Of a stretch of 64,000 bases of DNA, positions 54,778 to 64,000 are shown in pieces. The notes under the pieces are model-generated. The model was not told where the DNA came from. It saw only the letters and a program-made list of their open reading frames with translations, and did not search any database. The stretch comes from an uncultured Bacteroidales bacterium (GTDB lineage Bacteria; Bacteroidota; Bacteroidia; Bacteroidales; UBA932), in contig ONOI01000001.1 of the NCBI GenBank assembly GCA_900319375.1, positions 1 through 64,000 on the forward strand. Reading direction: 5' to 3'. Within the stretch, counting starts at the first letter, position 1, and each line of letters opens with the position of its first letter. The position numbers and the translations under genes were made by a program.

Positions 54778-56460
54778 TTACCATCCGGGGTTGTTGTCAG
54801 TAAGATCTATCGCTCCGTTGTTGTTGATCTCGGTCAGAGGGAGCGAGAAGGCGTAGTAACTCTCGAGGAAGGTGTGAATCTTCCCAGCGCCGTCGCAGTT
54901 GACCTGCTTGTAAGTAAGGGTTCCGTCTGTGTTCTTAGTTATCCAGCAGCCGTGGAAGTTCTTCTGGTTGATTACCTCGACCGCGTCTTTCCAGCGGCGG
55001 AGATCCCAGAAGCGCTGGCCTTCGCCCGCGAGCTCGACCATCCTTTCGTGTTTGATGTCGGCCATCACGGTATCGAGGTCTGCTCCACCCCTGTCTGGCA
55101 ATCCCACCCTGCCGCGGATGCGGTTGAGCTGGATGTTTGCATTTACGAAGTCTCCCTTCTGAGCATAGGCCTCGGCCTTGTTGAGCACGACCTCAGCGAA
55201 GCGCATCGCGATAGCGAAGTGGTCGCTGCCGTACTTCTCCCAGCCGGTCTGGTTCTCGGTGATGAACTTCTTGAGGTAGTAGCCTGTCACGGTCGAGCCC
55301 GTAGTGCCGGAGGTGTTGAACTCCACGATCCTGTCCTTGCCGTTCTTGAACACGGTAGTGTCCGCGCTGACGAAGGTCTCGATCTTGCGGCCTTCCCAGT
55401 CTGCGCCGTTGAAGAGGATGCTGGCGTAGAAGCGGGGCTCGCGGCCGGTGTAAGGGTCTGCGCCGTGGGTAGTCCAGTCAAACGGAGTTCCGTCTGCCAT
55501 CTCATAGCTGTCGACAAGCTCGGAGGTGGGGCCGAAGACGGCATAGACGTTCGCGCCGGGGTGTTTGCCGTCCGATGCGCCATCGCCCAGAGGGCGGAAG
55601 AAGACGTCGCCGCGGTGTGTGAGCTTGTTCTGGACGAACTCGAAGGTCAGAAGGTGTTCGGGGCTGTCGATGTCTGCGAAAATGTTTTCGTAGCTCGTGT
55701 CGAGAGTTCCGCCGTAGGCTTCGCATGAGTCAGCGGCCTCGATGACGAGGTCCCAACGCTGGGCATAGAGGGCTGCGGTCGAAAGCAGGCCCCATGCATA
55801 TGCGCGAGTGATGCGTCCGCGAGGCTGGTTCTTGCGGATGTTGCTGCCCGCTTCGCGAAGGTCCGCTTCGATGAAGTCCCATACCTCGTCCGGGGTTGCG
55901 AGCGCCTTATCGTTCTGCTCGGGGCCGTCTACAGCGTCACGGATGACACACTTGCCGTAGATCTTCATCAGCTTGAGGTAGATGTAGGCGCGCAGACACT
56001 TCATCTCAGCCGAGCGGGTCTGTACATAGTCCGGACTGAGAGAAGCGCCGTAGGTAGGGACGTCGCGCAGAAACTCGTTGCAGCGGCGGATACGGGTGTA
56101 GCAGTCGCTCCAACACTCGAACACTCCCGCGTTCTGGCCATTCCAGGGACCCTGGCAGAAGCCGGAATTGTACACGTGGTTATACTGGTCCCAGGAGTTG
56201 GACTTGATGAGGTCCGAATATGCGTCCCAGAAGGTGGCGCAGTTGCTGTCGCCTCCGACCGTGCCTTGGTTTTCCTTGATGAAGTTGTAGAGGCCGAGAA
56301 GATAGCGGTCTGCGTTAGCTTCGCTGGACCACACCGCACCTGGCGAGTAGCGGTCCGACGGCTCGATATCCAGGGCTTCGCCAAGCCAGTCCTTGCAGGA
56401 GGTAAGGGCAAGCGTTGCAGCCGACACTATGATTGCTTTCTTAATTATGCTGTATTTCAT
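54778..56460 (-). CDS. SusD-like nutrient-binding lipoprotein
   Basis: 560 aa from ATG 56460 (MKYSIIKKAIIVSAATLALTSC). RagB/SusD features: CKDWLGEALDIEPSDRYSPG, TRIRRCNEFLRDV, AEMKCLRAYIYLKLMKIYG, FAIAMRFAEVVLNKAEAYAQ and IKHERMVELAGEGQRFWDLR. It sits on the outer membrane as a lid over its SusC partner. Gap to susC is 17 nt. Confidence 0.96.
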   Translation of the reverse strand: MKYSIIKKAIIVSAATLALTSCKDWLGEALDIEPSDRYSPGAVWSSEANADRYLLGLYNFIKENQGTVGGDSNCATFWDAYSDLIKSNSWDQYNHVYNSGFCQGPWNGQNAGVFECWSDCYTRIRRCNEFLRDVPTYGASLSPDYVQTRSAEMKCLRAYIYLKLMKIYGKCVIRDAVDGPEQNDKALATPDEVWDFIEADLREAGSNIRKNQPRGRITRAYAWGLLSTAALYAQRWDLVIEAADSCEAYGGTLDTSYENIFADIDSPEHLLTFEFVQNKLTHRGDVFFRPLGDGASDGKHPGANVYAVFGPTSELVDSYEMADGTPFDWTTHGADPYTGREPRFYASILFNGADWEGRKIETFVSADTTVFKNGKDRIVEFNTSGTTGSTVTGYYLKKFITENQTGWEKYGSDHFAIAMRFAEVVLNKAEAYAQKGDFVNANIQLNRIRGRVGLPDRGGADLDTVMADIKHERMVELAGEGQRFWDLRRWKDAVEVINQKNFHGCWITKNTDGTLTYKQVNCDGAGKIHTFLESYYAFSLPLTEINNNGAIDLTDNNPGW

Positions 56461-56477
56461 TGCTTTGTCCTCCTTTT

Positions 56478-59400
56478 TTAGAATGTTACCTTGGCTCCGA
56501 GGCTGATCGTCCTCTGCTGAGGATAGTAGCCGTTGTTGATACCTGGATTCTCGGGGTCGATGTATTTGAACGACGAGAAAGTAAGAAGGTTGGTTCCGGC
56601 AAGGAACACCCTGCAGCTTGAGATAGGCATCTTCTCGAACCACTTCGACGGGAAGTCGTAGGCGAGCTGGGCGTTCTTCACTCGGAGGTAAGAGCCGTCG
56701 CGAACCCACCAGTCGGAGAGCCAGGCGTTGTTGGCGTTTGTACTGGCAGACAGGCGGGGATAATGTGCTCCGGTATTTTCCGGAGTCCAGGCATCGGCGA
56801 CCAGGTAGCGCAGGGTATTTCCGCCGCCGTAGAAGGCGCGGGTGTACATTGTGTTATCCATATTGTCGTTGGCCCATGTTCCACAAAGAACGTAGTCGCA
56901 AAGCGTTGCGCCCTGGAGGAGCATGCTCAGCGACAGGCCCTTGTAGGCGACGTCGAAGTTGAGCGAGAAGGTCATCTCAGGGGTACTGGAGCGGCCGATC
57001 TTTACGAAGTCCTCGGTCGAACTGATCTTTCCGTCGCCATTGACGTCCTGATACTTGATAGCTCCAACTTCGGCACGGCCGGTAGGGGCGATAGGAGCCT
57101 CGTCAACTTCTTCCTGAGTCTGGAAGAGGCCGAGTGCATGGAAACCGTAGTACGAACCCATCGGCTGGCCGAGCTGAGCGCGGTAAGACGGGTAGGAGTC
57201 TGACAGACGCCTGGAGATGAGCCTGTTGCGGGACCAGCCAAGGATGCCGGTTACTGTATAGCTCCAACCGCTCGCGAAGGCGTCTCCCCAGCTGACGGTC
57301 ATATCGAAACCGCGGTTGTCTACCTTTCCGGTGTTCATCCAGGCGGGGTTGTTGCCTCCCAGCGAAGGAGCGTAGAAACCCGTATCGTCGTATTCGAGAA
57401 TGCGGGACGTTAGCTTGTAGAACACATCCAGTTCTACGGACAGCCTGTTTCCGAAGGCCCTCATTTCGTAACCTGCGTTGTAGGTGTTGGTGCGGGACCA
57501 GGTAAGGTTGTCGTAGACGTAGTTGGAAGTGTAGTAGATCGAAGTCGGAGAGCCGTTGATATAGAGAGTAGTATTCGGCGAAGTCGATCTGTAGGTCTGC
57601 ATATAGAGATAAGCCTCGGTATCGTCGCGGCCGAGAATACCGGCAGATGCGCGGAGCTTCAGGAAGTTCAGCCAGGAAAGGTCCTGCATCCACTCTTCCT
57701 CGGAGATCACCCAACCGAGAGCCAGGGACGGGAAGTAACCCCATCTGTTCTCAGGGGCGAACTTGTAGGAGGCGTCGGCGCGGAGCGTCGCCTCGGCGAG
57801 GTAGCGCTTGTCGTAGGCGTAGCTGAGGCGACCCGCGGCGCCGACGCTGCCCGAATCGCTGTAGCCGCCCGAAACCGGGGGGGTGGGGAAGGTCTGGCCG
57901 AGGTTGAGGTCCACGGGCGATCCTTCGGCAAAGCCGGTCTTGTAGCCAGTCATCGTATCGCCGTGGTAATTGTAACGCTCGATGAAGAACAGTCCTGCGA
58001 TGTGGTGTTTTCCAAGATCGCGGTCGTAGGTAACCTGCGGACGGATCGTAAGGTTGTAGCCCATCGAATGGGACTTGTTGAAATTGTTCTCACCGATTCC
58101 GAGAGAAGTCTTCTCGGCAACTTCATCGGTAATAGCGCTGTACTGCATAAGCTGGAAACTCTCCAGATAATTGCGGTTCAGCGTATAATCGAAGTTGTAA
58201 GCCAGGTTGACTCCGGCTTTAAGGCCCTTAAGTATCTCAAGGCCGAGGGCCGAGAAGTCATACTCGAGGTTGGAGCGGACTTCTGCCATCCACCTGTCTT
58301 CGGTCTGATAACCGGTGTTGAGGGCGGCAAGAGGAGTGTAGGTGTAAGTACCATTTGTAAATCCGAGAGGCAGACCGTTGTACTCAGTCGCGAGAATAGG
58401 AATTGCGTAGCAGGCCTGGCGCAGCGGGGAGAACTCACCCTGCCAGCTGCCGTTGCTCGTCCTCATGCTGAGGCCGGGCCAGATTCGGGCTGAATTAGCC
58501 GCGGAGAGGTTGACGTTGTAGTGAAGTCCCTTGCTGAGCTGAGCGTCCAGGTTTGCGCGGACGTTGTAGCGCTCCAGCGAAGTGTTCTTCAGGATACCCT
58601 GCTGGTTCATGTAGCCCACCGAGGTGAAGTACTTGAACTTGTCTGTTCCGCCGCTGGCGGATAGGTTGTGTTGGCGGGTAAGGCCGAAGTTGTTGTAGAT
58701 GAGGGCCCAGTTGTCTGTGTCTGCATAAAGGCCGCGGTCCTTGAGGCTCTGGATACGCTCGGGAGTCCAGAACGGGGCCTGGTTATCCATCTCGCGGGCC
58801 TTGTTGTGCCAGTAAATATACTCGTCTGCGGTCAGAAGGTCGGGGGTGACGGTATTTGTGTCGAACGAAGCAGAACCGTCGTAGACGATCTGCGCCTTTC
58901 CCCTGTTTCCGCTCTTGGTAGTAACCACGATGACGCCGTTTGCGCCGCGAACGCCGTAGATGGCGGCAGTCGCTGCGTCCTTGAGGATGGAGACTGTCTC
59001 GATATCGTTAGGGTTGATGTACTGGATCGAGCGCTCGACTCCGTCTACGAGGATAAGCGGCGAGGAGTCATTGAAGGTCGAGGTTCCGCGAACGAGCAGG
59101 GATGCGGCATCACCGCCCGGGATACCTGTCGTCTGAACGGCGGTCATACCGGCAAGGCGGCCGGCGAGCATCGTACTTACGTTGGTATTCGGGGCTTTCA
59201 GAAGGTCCTTACTGCCTACCTGCGAGACGGAACCGACTACGAATTCCTTTCTCTGGGTTCCATAACCGACAACGAGAACCTCCTGCAGGACATTCTCGTC
59301 TTCTTCGAGGACTACGTCGATTGTAGTACGGTTACCGACCTTGGTCTCATATTCTTTGAAGCCCATCAAACTGAAAACCAGAGTCTCGTTGGGCCCTGAT

Positions 59401-59609
59401 ACAGTGATGAAATAACTTCCGTCTGCGTCGGTCATCGTACCTCCGCCGGCGTTTCCTTTCACGAAGACTATGACTCCTGTTTCGGGACCTGCCGAGCTGG
59501 TGACTTTACCGGTCACCTGCACCTGCGCGAACGCCTGCGCGGACGCGAGCAAAAGCGCTAGACAGGCCAAAATCAGGATTCTGAGTCTTTGGCGTTTAGT
59601 GTTAATCAT
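56478..59609 (-). CDS. SusC-like TonB-dependent transporter
   Basis: 1043 aa. Signal peptide at 1-28, CarboxypepD_reg domain (VTGKVTSSAGPETGVIVFVK), TonB-box-like VLVVGYGTQRKEFVVGS, plug (VRGTSTFNDSSPLILVDGVE, GANGVIVVTTKSG) and a 22-strand barrel up to the final RTISLGAKVTF. It imports oligosaccharides across the outer membrane using TonB/ExbBD. First gene of the operon susC-susD-DUF5018-DUF5018-hydrolase-hydrolase. Confidence 0.97.
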   Translation of the reverse strand: MINTKRQRLRILILACLALLLASAQAFAQVQVTGKVTSSAGPETGVIVFVKGNAGGGTMTDADGSYFITVSGPNETLVFSLMGFKEYETKVGNRTTIDVVLEEDENVLQEVLVVGYGTQRKEFVVGSVSQVGSKDLLKAPNTNVSTMLAGRLAGMTAVQTTGIPGGDAASLLVRGTSTFNDSSPLILVDGVERSIQYINPNDIETVSILKDAATAAIYGVRGANGVIVVTTKSGNRGKAQIVYDGSASFDTNTVTPDLLTADEYIYWHNKAREMDNQAPFWTPERIQSLKDRGLYADTDNWALIYNNFGLTRQHNLSASGGTDKFKYFTSVGYMNQQGILKNTSLERYNVRANLDAQLSKGLHYNVNLSAANSARIWPGLSMRTSNGSWQGEFSPLRQACYAIPILATEYNGLPLGFTNGTYTYTPLAALNTGYQTEDRWMAEVRSNLEYDFSALGLEILKGLKAGVNLAYNFDYTLNRNYLESFQLMQYSAITDEVAEKTSLGIGENNFNKSHSMGYNLTIRPQVTYDRDLGKHHIAGLFFIERYNYHGDTMTGYKTGFAEGSPVDLNLGQTFPTPPVSGGYSDSGSVGAAGRLSYAYDKRYLAEATLRADASYKFAPENRWGYFPSLALGWVISEEEWMQDLSWLNFLKLRASAGILGRDDTEAYLYMQTYRSTSPNTTLYINGSPTSIYYTSNYVYDNLTWSRTNTYNAGYEMRAFGNRLSVELDVFYKLTSRILEYDDTGFYAPSLGGNNPAWMNTGKVDNRGFDMTVSWGDAFASGWSYTVTGILGWSRNRLISRRLSDSYPSYRAQLGQPMGSYYGFHALGLFQTQEEVDEAPIAPTGRAEVGAIKYQDVNGDGKISSTEDFVKIGRSSTPEMTFSLNFDVAYKGLSLSMLLQGATLCDYVLCGTWANDNMDNTMYTRAFYGGGNTLRYLVADAWTPENTGAHYPRLSASTNANNAWLSDWWVRDGSYLRVKNAQLAYDFPSKWFEKMPISSCRVFLAGTNLLTFSSFKYIDPENPGINNGYYPQQRTISLGAKVTF

Positions 59610-59679
59610 TCTCTTATTAGGTTAGTTTGGTACGCTAATTTAACACATTTTTACGGAAAATGTTACTGGCGTTTTTTAT

Positions 59680-59687
59680 TATCTTTG
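59680..59687 (+). promoter_or_regulatory. -7 element of the phosphodiester glycosidase gene
   Basis: TATCTTTG, 7 nt before the ATG at 59695; near-leaderless. Confidence 0.6.
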
Positions 59688-59694
59688 CATTATT

Positions 59695-60762
59695 ATGATG
59701 CGTAAACTTCTGTTATTCGTTGCTGCAGCGCTTGTCTTTTTCAGCTGTACGCCTAAGAATCCCCTCGGTCCGCAAACCCCGGAGGAGCCCATCGATACTA
59801 CTGAACATCAGACTGTTCCGATCGATTCTACCCAAACTAATCCTCCCGAGCGCGACTGGAGCTGGGTGGAAGGCTACCCGGTAGGAGTAAGTGTAGTGCC
59901 CTTCACCGAGAATTTCACCGACGGCAATAAATGCAGCGGCTTTGTAGCTACTATAGATTTCGCCGAGAACCCCAACCTTCGTTTCACCTGCCGTAAAACC
60001 AGCAAGAAGAAGGGTCCGTCAAAGTTCTTCTCAGATACGGAGGCCGCAGACGGAGTTCCCTGCCTCGCCACCAACGGCGGATATTTTGCCGGAAGTACGT
60101 CCGTGAGCCTTGTTGCCCATAAGGGAGAGTTCACGATCAAAGCCTTCCGCGCATTCAACTGGCCCGGCGACGAAAATCCTACCTACACGATCTATCCCGT
60201 CCGCTCGGCCCTTGGCCAGATGAAGGATGGCAGCTTCGAGATACAGTGGACATACTGTACCGATATCGCCTATAAAACACATACCGTCTTCCCTTCCTGG
60301 CTGGACAACAACGAAAAGACCGAAACCTTCATGCCCGAGCCCCCGGGAGCCGATTACTGCGAGGGAACATGGAGCTGGGAGCCGGTCGAAGCTATGGGCG
60401 GCGGACCCAGGCTCGTCAAGGAGGGAGTCGACATCTCTACCGACGCCTATTGGGGAGAGTGCCTTAATGCAGGCGGGACCCAGGCCTTCGCCCGCGCGCC
60501 CCGTACTGCGGCCGGAATTACTGAAGACGGCAAGCTGATTCTTCTGGTCTGCGATGGCCGTGGCTCTGGCGGCAGTAAGGGCTACACCCTCGCCGAACTC
60601 GCAAGCAAGATGATTTCACTGGGCTGTAAGGACGCGATGAATTTCGACGGCGGCGGCTCCTCCTGCATAGTCGGAAAAGACGGCGCCATCCTCAACAACC
60701 CTTCAGACGGCTCGGAACGTGTCGTCACTTCCGCGATCGTAATTACCGAATTACCCCACTAA
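59695..60762 (+). CDS. phosphodiester glycosidase (DUF2233/NAGPA) lipoprotein
   Basis: 355 aa. Signal peptide MMRKLLLFVAAALVFFSC, a Pro/Thr linker, then the DUF2233 domain: ATNGGYFAGSTSVSLVAHKG, AMGGGPRLVKEG, FARAPRTAAGITEDGKLIL and MNFDGGGSSCIVGKDG. The family includes the human uncovering enzyme that removes GlcNAc from phosphodiester-linked mannose-6-phosphate. Here it should cleave sugar-phosphodiester bonds at the cell surface. Divergent from susC and overlapping the GDPD gene 3' end by 4 nt. Confidence 0.9.
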   Translation: MMRKLLLFVAAALVFFSCTPKNPLGPQTPEEPIDTTEHQTVPIDSTQTNPPERDWSWVEGYPVGVSVVPFTENFTDGNKCSGFVATIDFAENPNLRFTCRKTSKKKGPSKFFSDTEAADGVPCLATNGGYFAGSTSVSLVAHKGEFTIKAFRAFNWPGDENPTYTIYPVRSALGQMKDGSFEIQWTYCTDIAYKTHTVFPSWLDNNEKTETFMPEPPGADYCEGTWSWEPVEAMGGGPRLVKEGVDISTDAYWGECLNAGGTQAFARAPRTAAGITEDGKLILLVCDGRGSGGSKGYTLAELASKMISLGCKDAMNFDGGGSSCIVGKDGAILNNPSDGSERVVTSAIVITELPH

Positions 60763-62810
60763 AAGAAGCGTTCTACGATATCCGTAAGGAGATCGGGGCG
60801 GTTGGTTGTGATGAAATCGGCCCCAAGGCCGATCGCGCGCATCATATCGCTGGCGGAATCTACCGTCCAGATATTTACCGTCATTCCGAGCAAGTGGGCC
60901 TGATCAAAGAGGGCCTTGTTGGAGAATAGATCGGTGTAAGCAAAGTCCGCGCAATTTATGCCCTGGGCCATCAATCCTGCCAGGTCGGTAGTAGTCGTAA
61001 GATAACCGACAGTAGTTCCGGGTTTCGCCGCGGCTATCTGGGCGCAGACGTCCCTGCTGAAACTGATGTAATCCACCTTATTTCCTATCCCGAACTCGTC
61101 TACCAGGCGCAGCATTTCAGTCGTACAAGCTCGGCTGCGCTCAGCACTCGAATGCTGCTTGATTTCTATCACAAGACGCGTGTCGAGATTCTTTACCGCC
61201 TGCTCCAGATACTGTCTGAAAGTAGGCAGCGGCTCTCCGTTGCTCAGGGTTACGGAAGCCAGGTCCGCAGACGTACAATTCTGGATGGTCTTCCCGCTGA
61301 TGACTCCGTCGTGGTTGACATAAACTACGCCGTCTGTAGTTATCCAAAGATCCATCTCCGAGCCATAGAAACCCGCATCCTGGGCTGCCTTGAGAGCAGC
61401 GATGGAGTTTTCGGGCCGTCCGCCGCCGTGGAATCCGCGGTGGGCTACCGCCTTCGGGGCGTGGAGCGCGCGGGGAGAGTCGGTAACGGTCATGCGGGCG
61501 CTGCCGAGGGGCGCGGATTCCGCCCCGCGGACGGCATACAGCTTATAAGCGCCGCTCTTCATATCCATCGGAATTGTAGCTACGGCACGGCCGTCTTCGA
61601 CAAGCGTTTCGCAAGTCACAATTTCGTCACCTTCAAATTTTATTTTATCACCTGTGACAAAACCATCCCCTGCTACAACATATTCTCCGCCGGGTTTGAC
61701 TTCGCATTCGGTAAGATATAGGACATTGGTTACCCTGAAGGGAGAGCTCTGGATATTATGAGGCGCCTCTTCCCACAAATGGGCGGCCGACTCATCATCC
61801 AGAACGGCATCATATATACGCGCAAGGACCACATCCCCGTTCCATGCGCTCTGACACTGGGCTCCTGACGGATCTCCTCCAACGCAGAACCAGCGCGAGG
61901 TCGCATTATACGGCGGATTGTACGAACCTGCGGCGGCCACCTTCGCTTCAAGATTGCCGTCGACATAAATCCTCGCCTCGCCGGCCTCCTTGTCCCATAC
62001 GCCCACCACATGATAATAGCGGCCGACCTCCGGGACCACCCCGCTCTTACACCAGCGCCAGCTTTTGCCCATGGCGTCGGTCGTGTTCGGAAGGAAGGTT
62101 ATCTCACGCCCGCGGGAGGGGTCGGTAACGAGAAAGCCCGTCCCGCCCTGCTCCATAGACGAGAACATCTTGATCTCACCTACATCGCCCGGCTCGTCGC
62201 CAAGCATGAACAACACTTCGAGAGAGTGTCCGTCTGCCAGCGCATCCTGAAAGGTCTTGTTGCTGTTGTATTCAAACTTATAGAAACCGTCTGTAAGGGT
62301 TCCGCCGAGGCTGCTGAAGAAACGAGCCGCAATACGGCCTGCGTCCTCGTTGTAATAGGTCATCATATTGACCCCGGCCTTAGTATCTATCCAGTAAGAA
62401 TTCGGGGAAACGTCGCGCGCCGTTCCGTCTGACTGGAACTCAAAATCCAGCAGCAGTCCGGTCTTGACCTTTACGTCTATACTGCTTGTAAGGCTGCGGT
62501 CCTTGTCGGACATAATCGTCACAGTTACCGTCTCGTCCGCCCCTCGGTTAAGACAAGACTTCAGGACAAGAGTACTGTCTGTAGACTCTTTTTCCTCAAG
62601 CAACTCGCTGCTCAGGGAATAGGCCCATCCGTAGTTGGAGTTTACCTTAACAGTAATAAGGGAGCCGGGCTCCATTACTGTTTTAACGTCGGCCTTGGCC
62701 GAGAGGTAAGGAGTCTCCTCGACGGGGACAACGGGCTCCGGTTCCGGTCCTGGTTCCGGATTACACGCTACAATGAGCGCCAGTGCTATAAAAATGTGGT
62801 GAATTCTCAT
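60759..62810 (-). CDS. glycerophosphodiester phosphodiesterase with LamG-like domain, lipoprotein
   Basis: 683 aa from ATG 62810 (MRIHHIFIALALIVAC). Order: BACON-like domain (residues 30-110), LamG/concanavalin-like domain (about 115-340, with FEYNSNKTFQDALADGHS and YYHVVGVWDKEAGEARIYVDG), an Ig-like linker, and a GDPD domain from AVAHRGFHGGGRPENSIAAL with EMDLWITTDGVVYVNHDG and LVIEIKQH. Catalytic His, Glu and Asp are present. It hydrolyses glycerophosphodiesters; the extra domains suggest glycan targeting at the surface. Confidence 0.92.
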   Translation of the reverse strand: MRIHHIFIALALIVACNPEPGPEPEPVVPVEETPYLSAKADVKTVMEPGSLITVKVNSNYGWAYSLSSELLEEKESTDSTLVLKSCLNRGADETVTVTIMSDKDRSLTSSIDVKVKTGLLLDFEFQSDGTARDVSPNSYWIDTKAGVNMMTYYNEDAGRIAARFFSSLGGTLTDGFYKFEYNSNKTFQDALADGHSLEVLFMLGDEPGDVGEIKMFSSMEQGGTGFLVTDPSRGREITFLPNTTDAMGKSWRWCKSGVVPEVGRYYHVVGVWDKEAGEARIYVDGNLEAKVAAAGSYNPPYNATSRWFCVGGDPSGAQCQSAWNGDVVLARIYDAVLDDESAAHLWEEAPHNIQSSPFRVTNVLYLTECEVKPGGEYVVAGDGFVTGDKIKFEGDEIVTCETLVEDGRAVATIPMDMKSGAYKLYAVRGAESAPLGSARMTVTDSPRALHAPKAVAHRGFHGGGRPENSIAALKAAQDAGFYGSEMDLWITTDGVVYVNHDGVISGKTIQNCTSADLASVTLSNGEPLPTFRQYLEQAVKNLDTRLVIEIKQHSSAERSRACTTEMLRLVDEFGIGNKVDYISFSRDVCAQIAAAKPGTTVGYLTTTTDLAGLMAQGINCADFAYTDLFSNKALFDQAHLLGMTVNIWTVDSASDMMRAIGLGADFITTNRPDLLTDIVERFF

Positions 62811-62838
62811 ATCAACTGTAAAGTTACCACTATTTTTA

Positions 62839-62846
62839 TAACTTTG
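62839..62846 (+). promoter_or_regulatory. -7 element, near-leaderless
   Basis: TAACTTTG, 5 nt before the ATG at 62852. A weaker TAACTTTA for the divergent GDPD gene lies at about 62818-62825 on the minus strand. Confidence 0.6.
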
Positions 62847-62851
62847 CCCAT

Positions 62852-64000
62852 ATGAAACGCATCGCCACACTTATCGTCGCCGCGCTGACTCTGTTCGCCT
62901 GCGGAAATGATCCCTCCTACAAGGGAGGAGTACCCAAGGATGGGACCGATCCCGAAGAAGGTCAGGAAGCCATCACCGAAGAAGTAAAAGTACCGGAAGA
63001 GTACGCAAACTATACCCGTGTAGCCCTTAAGAGCAGCATCACCAAAGTCCAGCCTATGACCGGTATAGTGATGTGGGCCCCGTACAAGTCAGACGATATT
63101 TCCCTGGAGTATTCCTATATGCAGTACAACGACATCTGCAAGGAAAAGGATATCTACGATTGGACTGTCCTTGACAATCTGCTCGAAGGGATAGCCAGCC
63201 GCGGCCACCAAGCCGTGATACGATTCCACTACACCTATGTGGGTAAAAAGTGCACTGTCCCTGACTACATCAAAGAATGGCCCGGTTACGAGGAAACGGT
63301 CGGCAAGCCAGAAGGCAGGAAGACCTACTTCCCCGACTGGCGCTGCGACGAACTGAAGCGTTTCCACATCGAATTCCATAAAGCTCTGGCTAAACGCTAC
63401 GACAAAGATCCCCGCCTCGCCTTCCTTGAGACGGGCTTTGGACTTTGGGCAGAGTACCACATCTACGACGGACCTTTCAAGATGGGTCAGACCTTCCCGG
63501 ACAAGGACTTCCAGGCTGAGTTTATGCGCGGAATGTCGGAATGGTTCAAGGAAACTACCTGGAGCATCTCGATCGATGCAGCCGACAACACCTACGGCCC
63601 GTTCCAGAAGTATCCCGACCTTCTGGATCTGCGCTTCGGCAACTTCGACGACTCCTTTATGTGTCAGGACCACGACGGCTACAACTACCGCAGCTGGCTC
63701 TTCTTCGGCGAAACGCGTTATAAGAGAGCTCCCCTCGGCGGCGAGTTCAGCTATTACTCCGACTTTGACCAGGAACACTGCCTGGACGAGGGCGGAATGT
63801 ATAACCGCAAGTTCGAAGACGAGGTTGCAAAGTTCCACATGACCTTCATCATCGGAGCCGATCAGCCGGGATATCAGAGCTGGAGCCGCATACGCGAAGC
63901 CTCGCTCTCGATGGGATATAAATTCCGCATCAGGGACTTCCGGGTAAAAGACGGAAAAGCCGCTCTTCTGGTTGCGAATGTTGGAGTAGCTCCCATCTAT
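62852..64000 (+). CDS. TIM-barrel hydrolase-like lipoprotein, 3' end outside window
   Basis: 383 codons are visible and the frame is still open at base 64000. Signal peptide KRIATLIVAALTLFAC with lipobox. The body resembles DUF4874/DUF4832-type TIM-barrel proteins: VQPMTGIVMWAPYKSD, IYDWTVLDNLLEGIASRGH, QAVIRFHYTYVG, RLAFLETGFGLWAEYHIYDG (Glu likely catalytic) and a later LRFGNFDDSFMCQDHDGYN. Probably a surface glycoside-hydrolase-like protein belonging to the same carbohydrate locus. Substrate unknown. Confidence 0.8.
   Translation, partial: MKRIATLIVAALTLFACGNDPSYKGGVPKDGTDPEEGQEAITEEVKVPEEYANYTRVALKSSITKVQPMTGIVMWAPYKSDDISLEYSYMQYNDICKEKDIYDWTVLDNLLEGIASRGHQAVIRFHYTYVGKKCTVPDYIKEWPGYEETVGKPEGRKTYFPDWRCDELKRFHIEFHKALAKRYDKDPRLAFLETGFGLWAEYHIYDGPFKMGQTFPDKDFQAEFMRGMSEWFKETTWSISIDAADNTYGPFQKYPDLLDLRFGNFDDSFMCQDHDGYNYRSWLFFGETRYKRAPLGGEFSYYSDFDQEHCLDEGGMYNRKFEDEVAKFHMTFIIGADQPGYQSWSRIREASLSMGYKFRIRDFRVKDGKAALLVANVGVAPIY

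Overview
The window comes from a Bacteroidota chromosome, almost certainly an uncultured or gut-type Bacteroidales with a GC-rich genome. Evidence for this includes a SusC/SusD pair, many lipoproteins with short Cys-anchored signal peptides, PCMD, DUF5018 and FISUMP-type surface proteins, a histone-H1-like Hc1 protein and the gene order sigma54-activator/lptE/TPR/secG. Promoters carry the Bacteroidota -7 box TAnnTTTG, and tRNA genes lack an encoded CCA end. I cannot name a species; a Rikenellaceae or RC9-like lineage would fit but is not proven.

Region 1-17.2 kb is the unusual part. Two operons meet tail to tail at about 5.02 kb. The plus-strand operon encodes a large acidic protein (cut by the window edge), a two-TM channel-like protein with tandem NAD-binding RCK/TrkA-N domains and a C-terminal RyR domain, and a DUF1963 protein. 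The minus-strand operon (16.1 to 5.0 kb) runs in the order MORN-like protein, TerB-like protein, TerB-like protein with a Glu-Pro linker, zinc-ribbon protein, membrane-anchored Ser/Thr kinase, four-module CbxX/CfxQ-type AAA+ protein, zinc-ribbon/FHA protein, PP2C phosphatase, and M48 metallopeptidase fused to TerB-like helices. A MORN-repeat gene diverges from its head. The parts suggest a phospho-signalling and remodelling machine coupled to a membrane channel; this is my main candidate for an undescribed system.

17.2-30.7 kb holds a PCMD lipoprotein, aminopeptidase P, a ComF-like phosphoribosyltransferase swollen by palindrome-rich insertions, a 613-bp palindrome-rich gap, a ClpB without its N-terminal domain, a TonB-receptor-like outer-membrane barrel, and the secG/TPR/lptE/sigma54-activator cluster diverging from an OmpA/TPR lipoprotein. 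30.7-34.3 kb is a shortened str operon (rpsL, rpsG, fusA, rpsJ) that ends in a CAT-anticodon tRNA and a strong terminator instead of continuing into rplC.

34.3-47.4 kb is mixed: an S9 peptidase, tRNA-Ser(GCT) followed by a highly structured stretch and three copies of a short dispersed repeat, a DUF4160/DUF2442-HTH pair bracketed by identical 23-bp repeats, a hidden 38-aa membrane protein, Hc1, a patatin phospholipase, a WG-repeat-like protein, a PlsC-like acyltransferase, tRNA-Leu(GAG), ispE, queH, rimM and rpsP.

47.4-64 kb carries sufB-sufC-sufD (SufD only about half the usual length) placed just 12 nt behind a SusC/SusD operon with two DUF5018-type lipoproteins and two paralogous TIM-barrel hydrolase-like proteins. 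Across the divergent promoter lie a DUF2233 phosphodiester glycosidase, a surface glycerophosphodiester phosphodiesterase and a partial hydrolase-like lipoprotein. Together these suggest uptake and cleavage of a phosphodiester-containing glycan.
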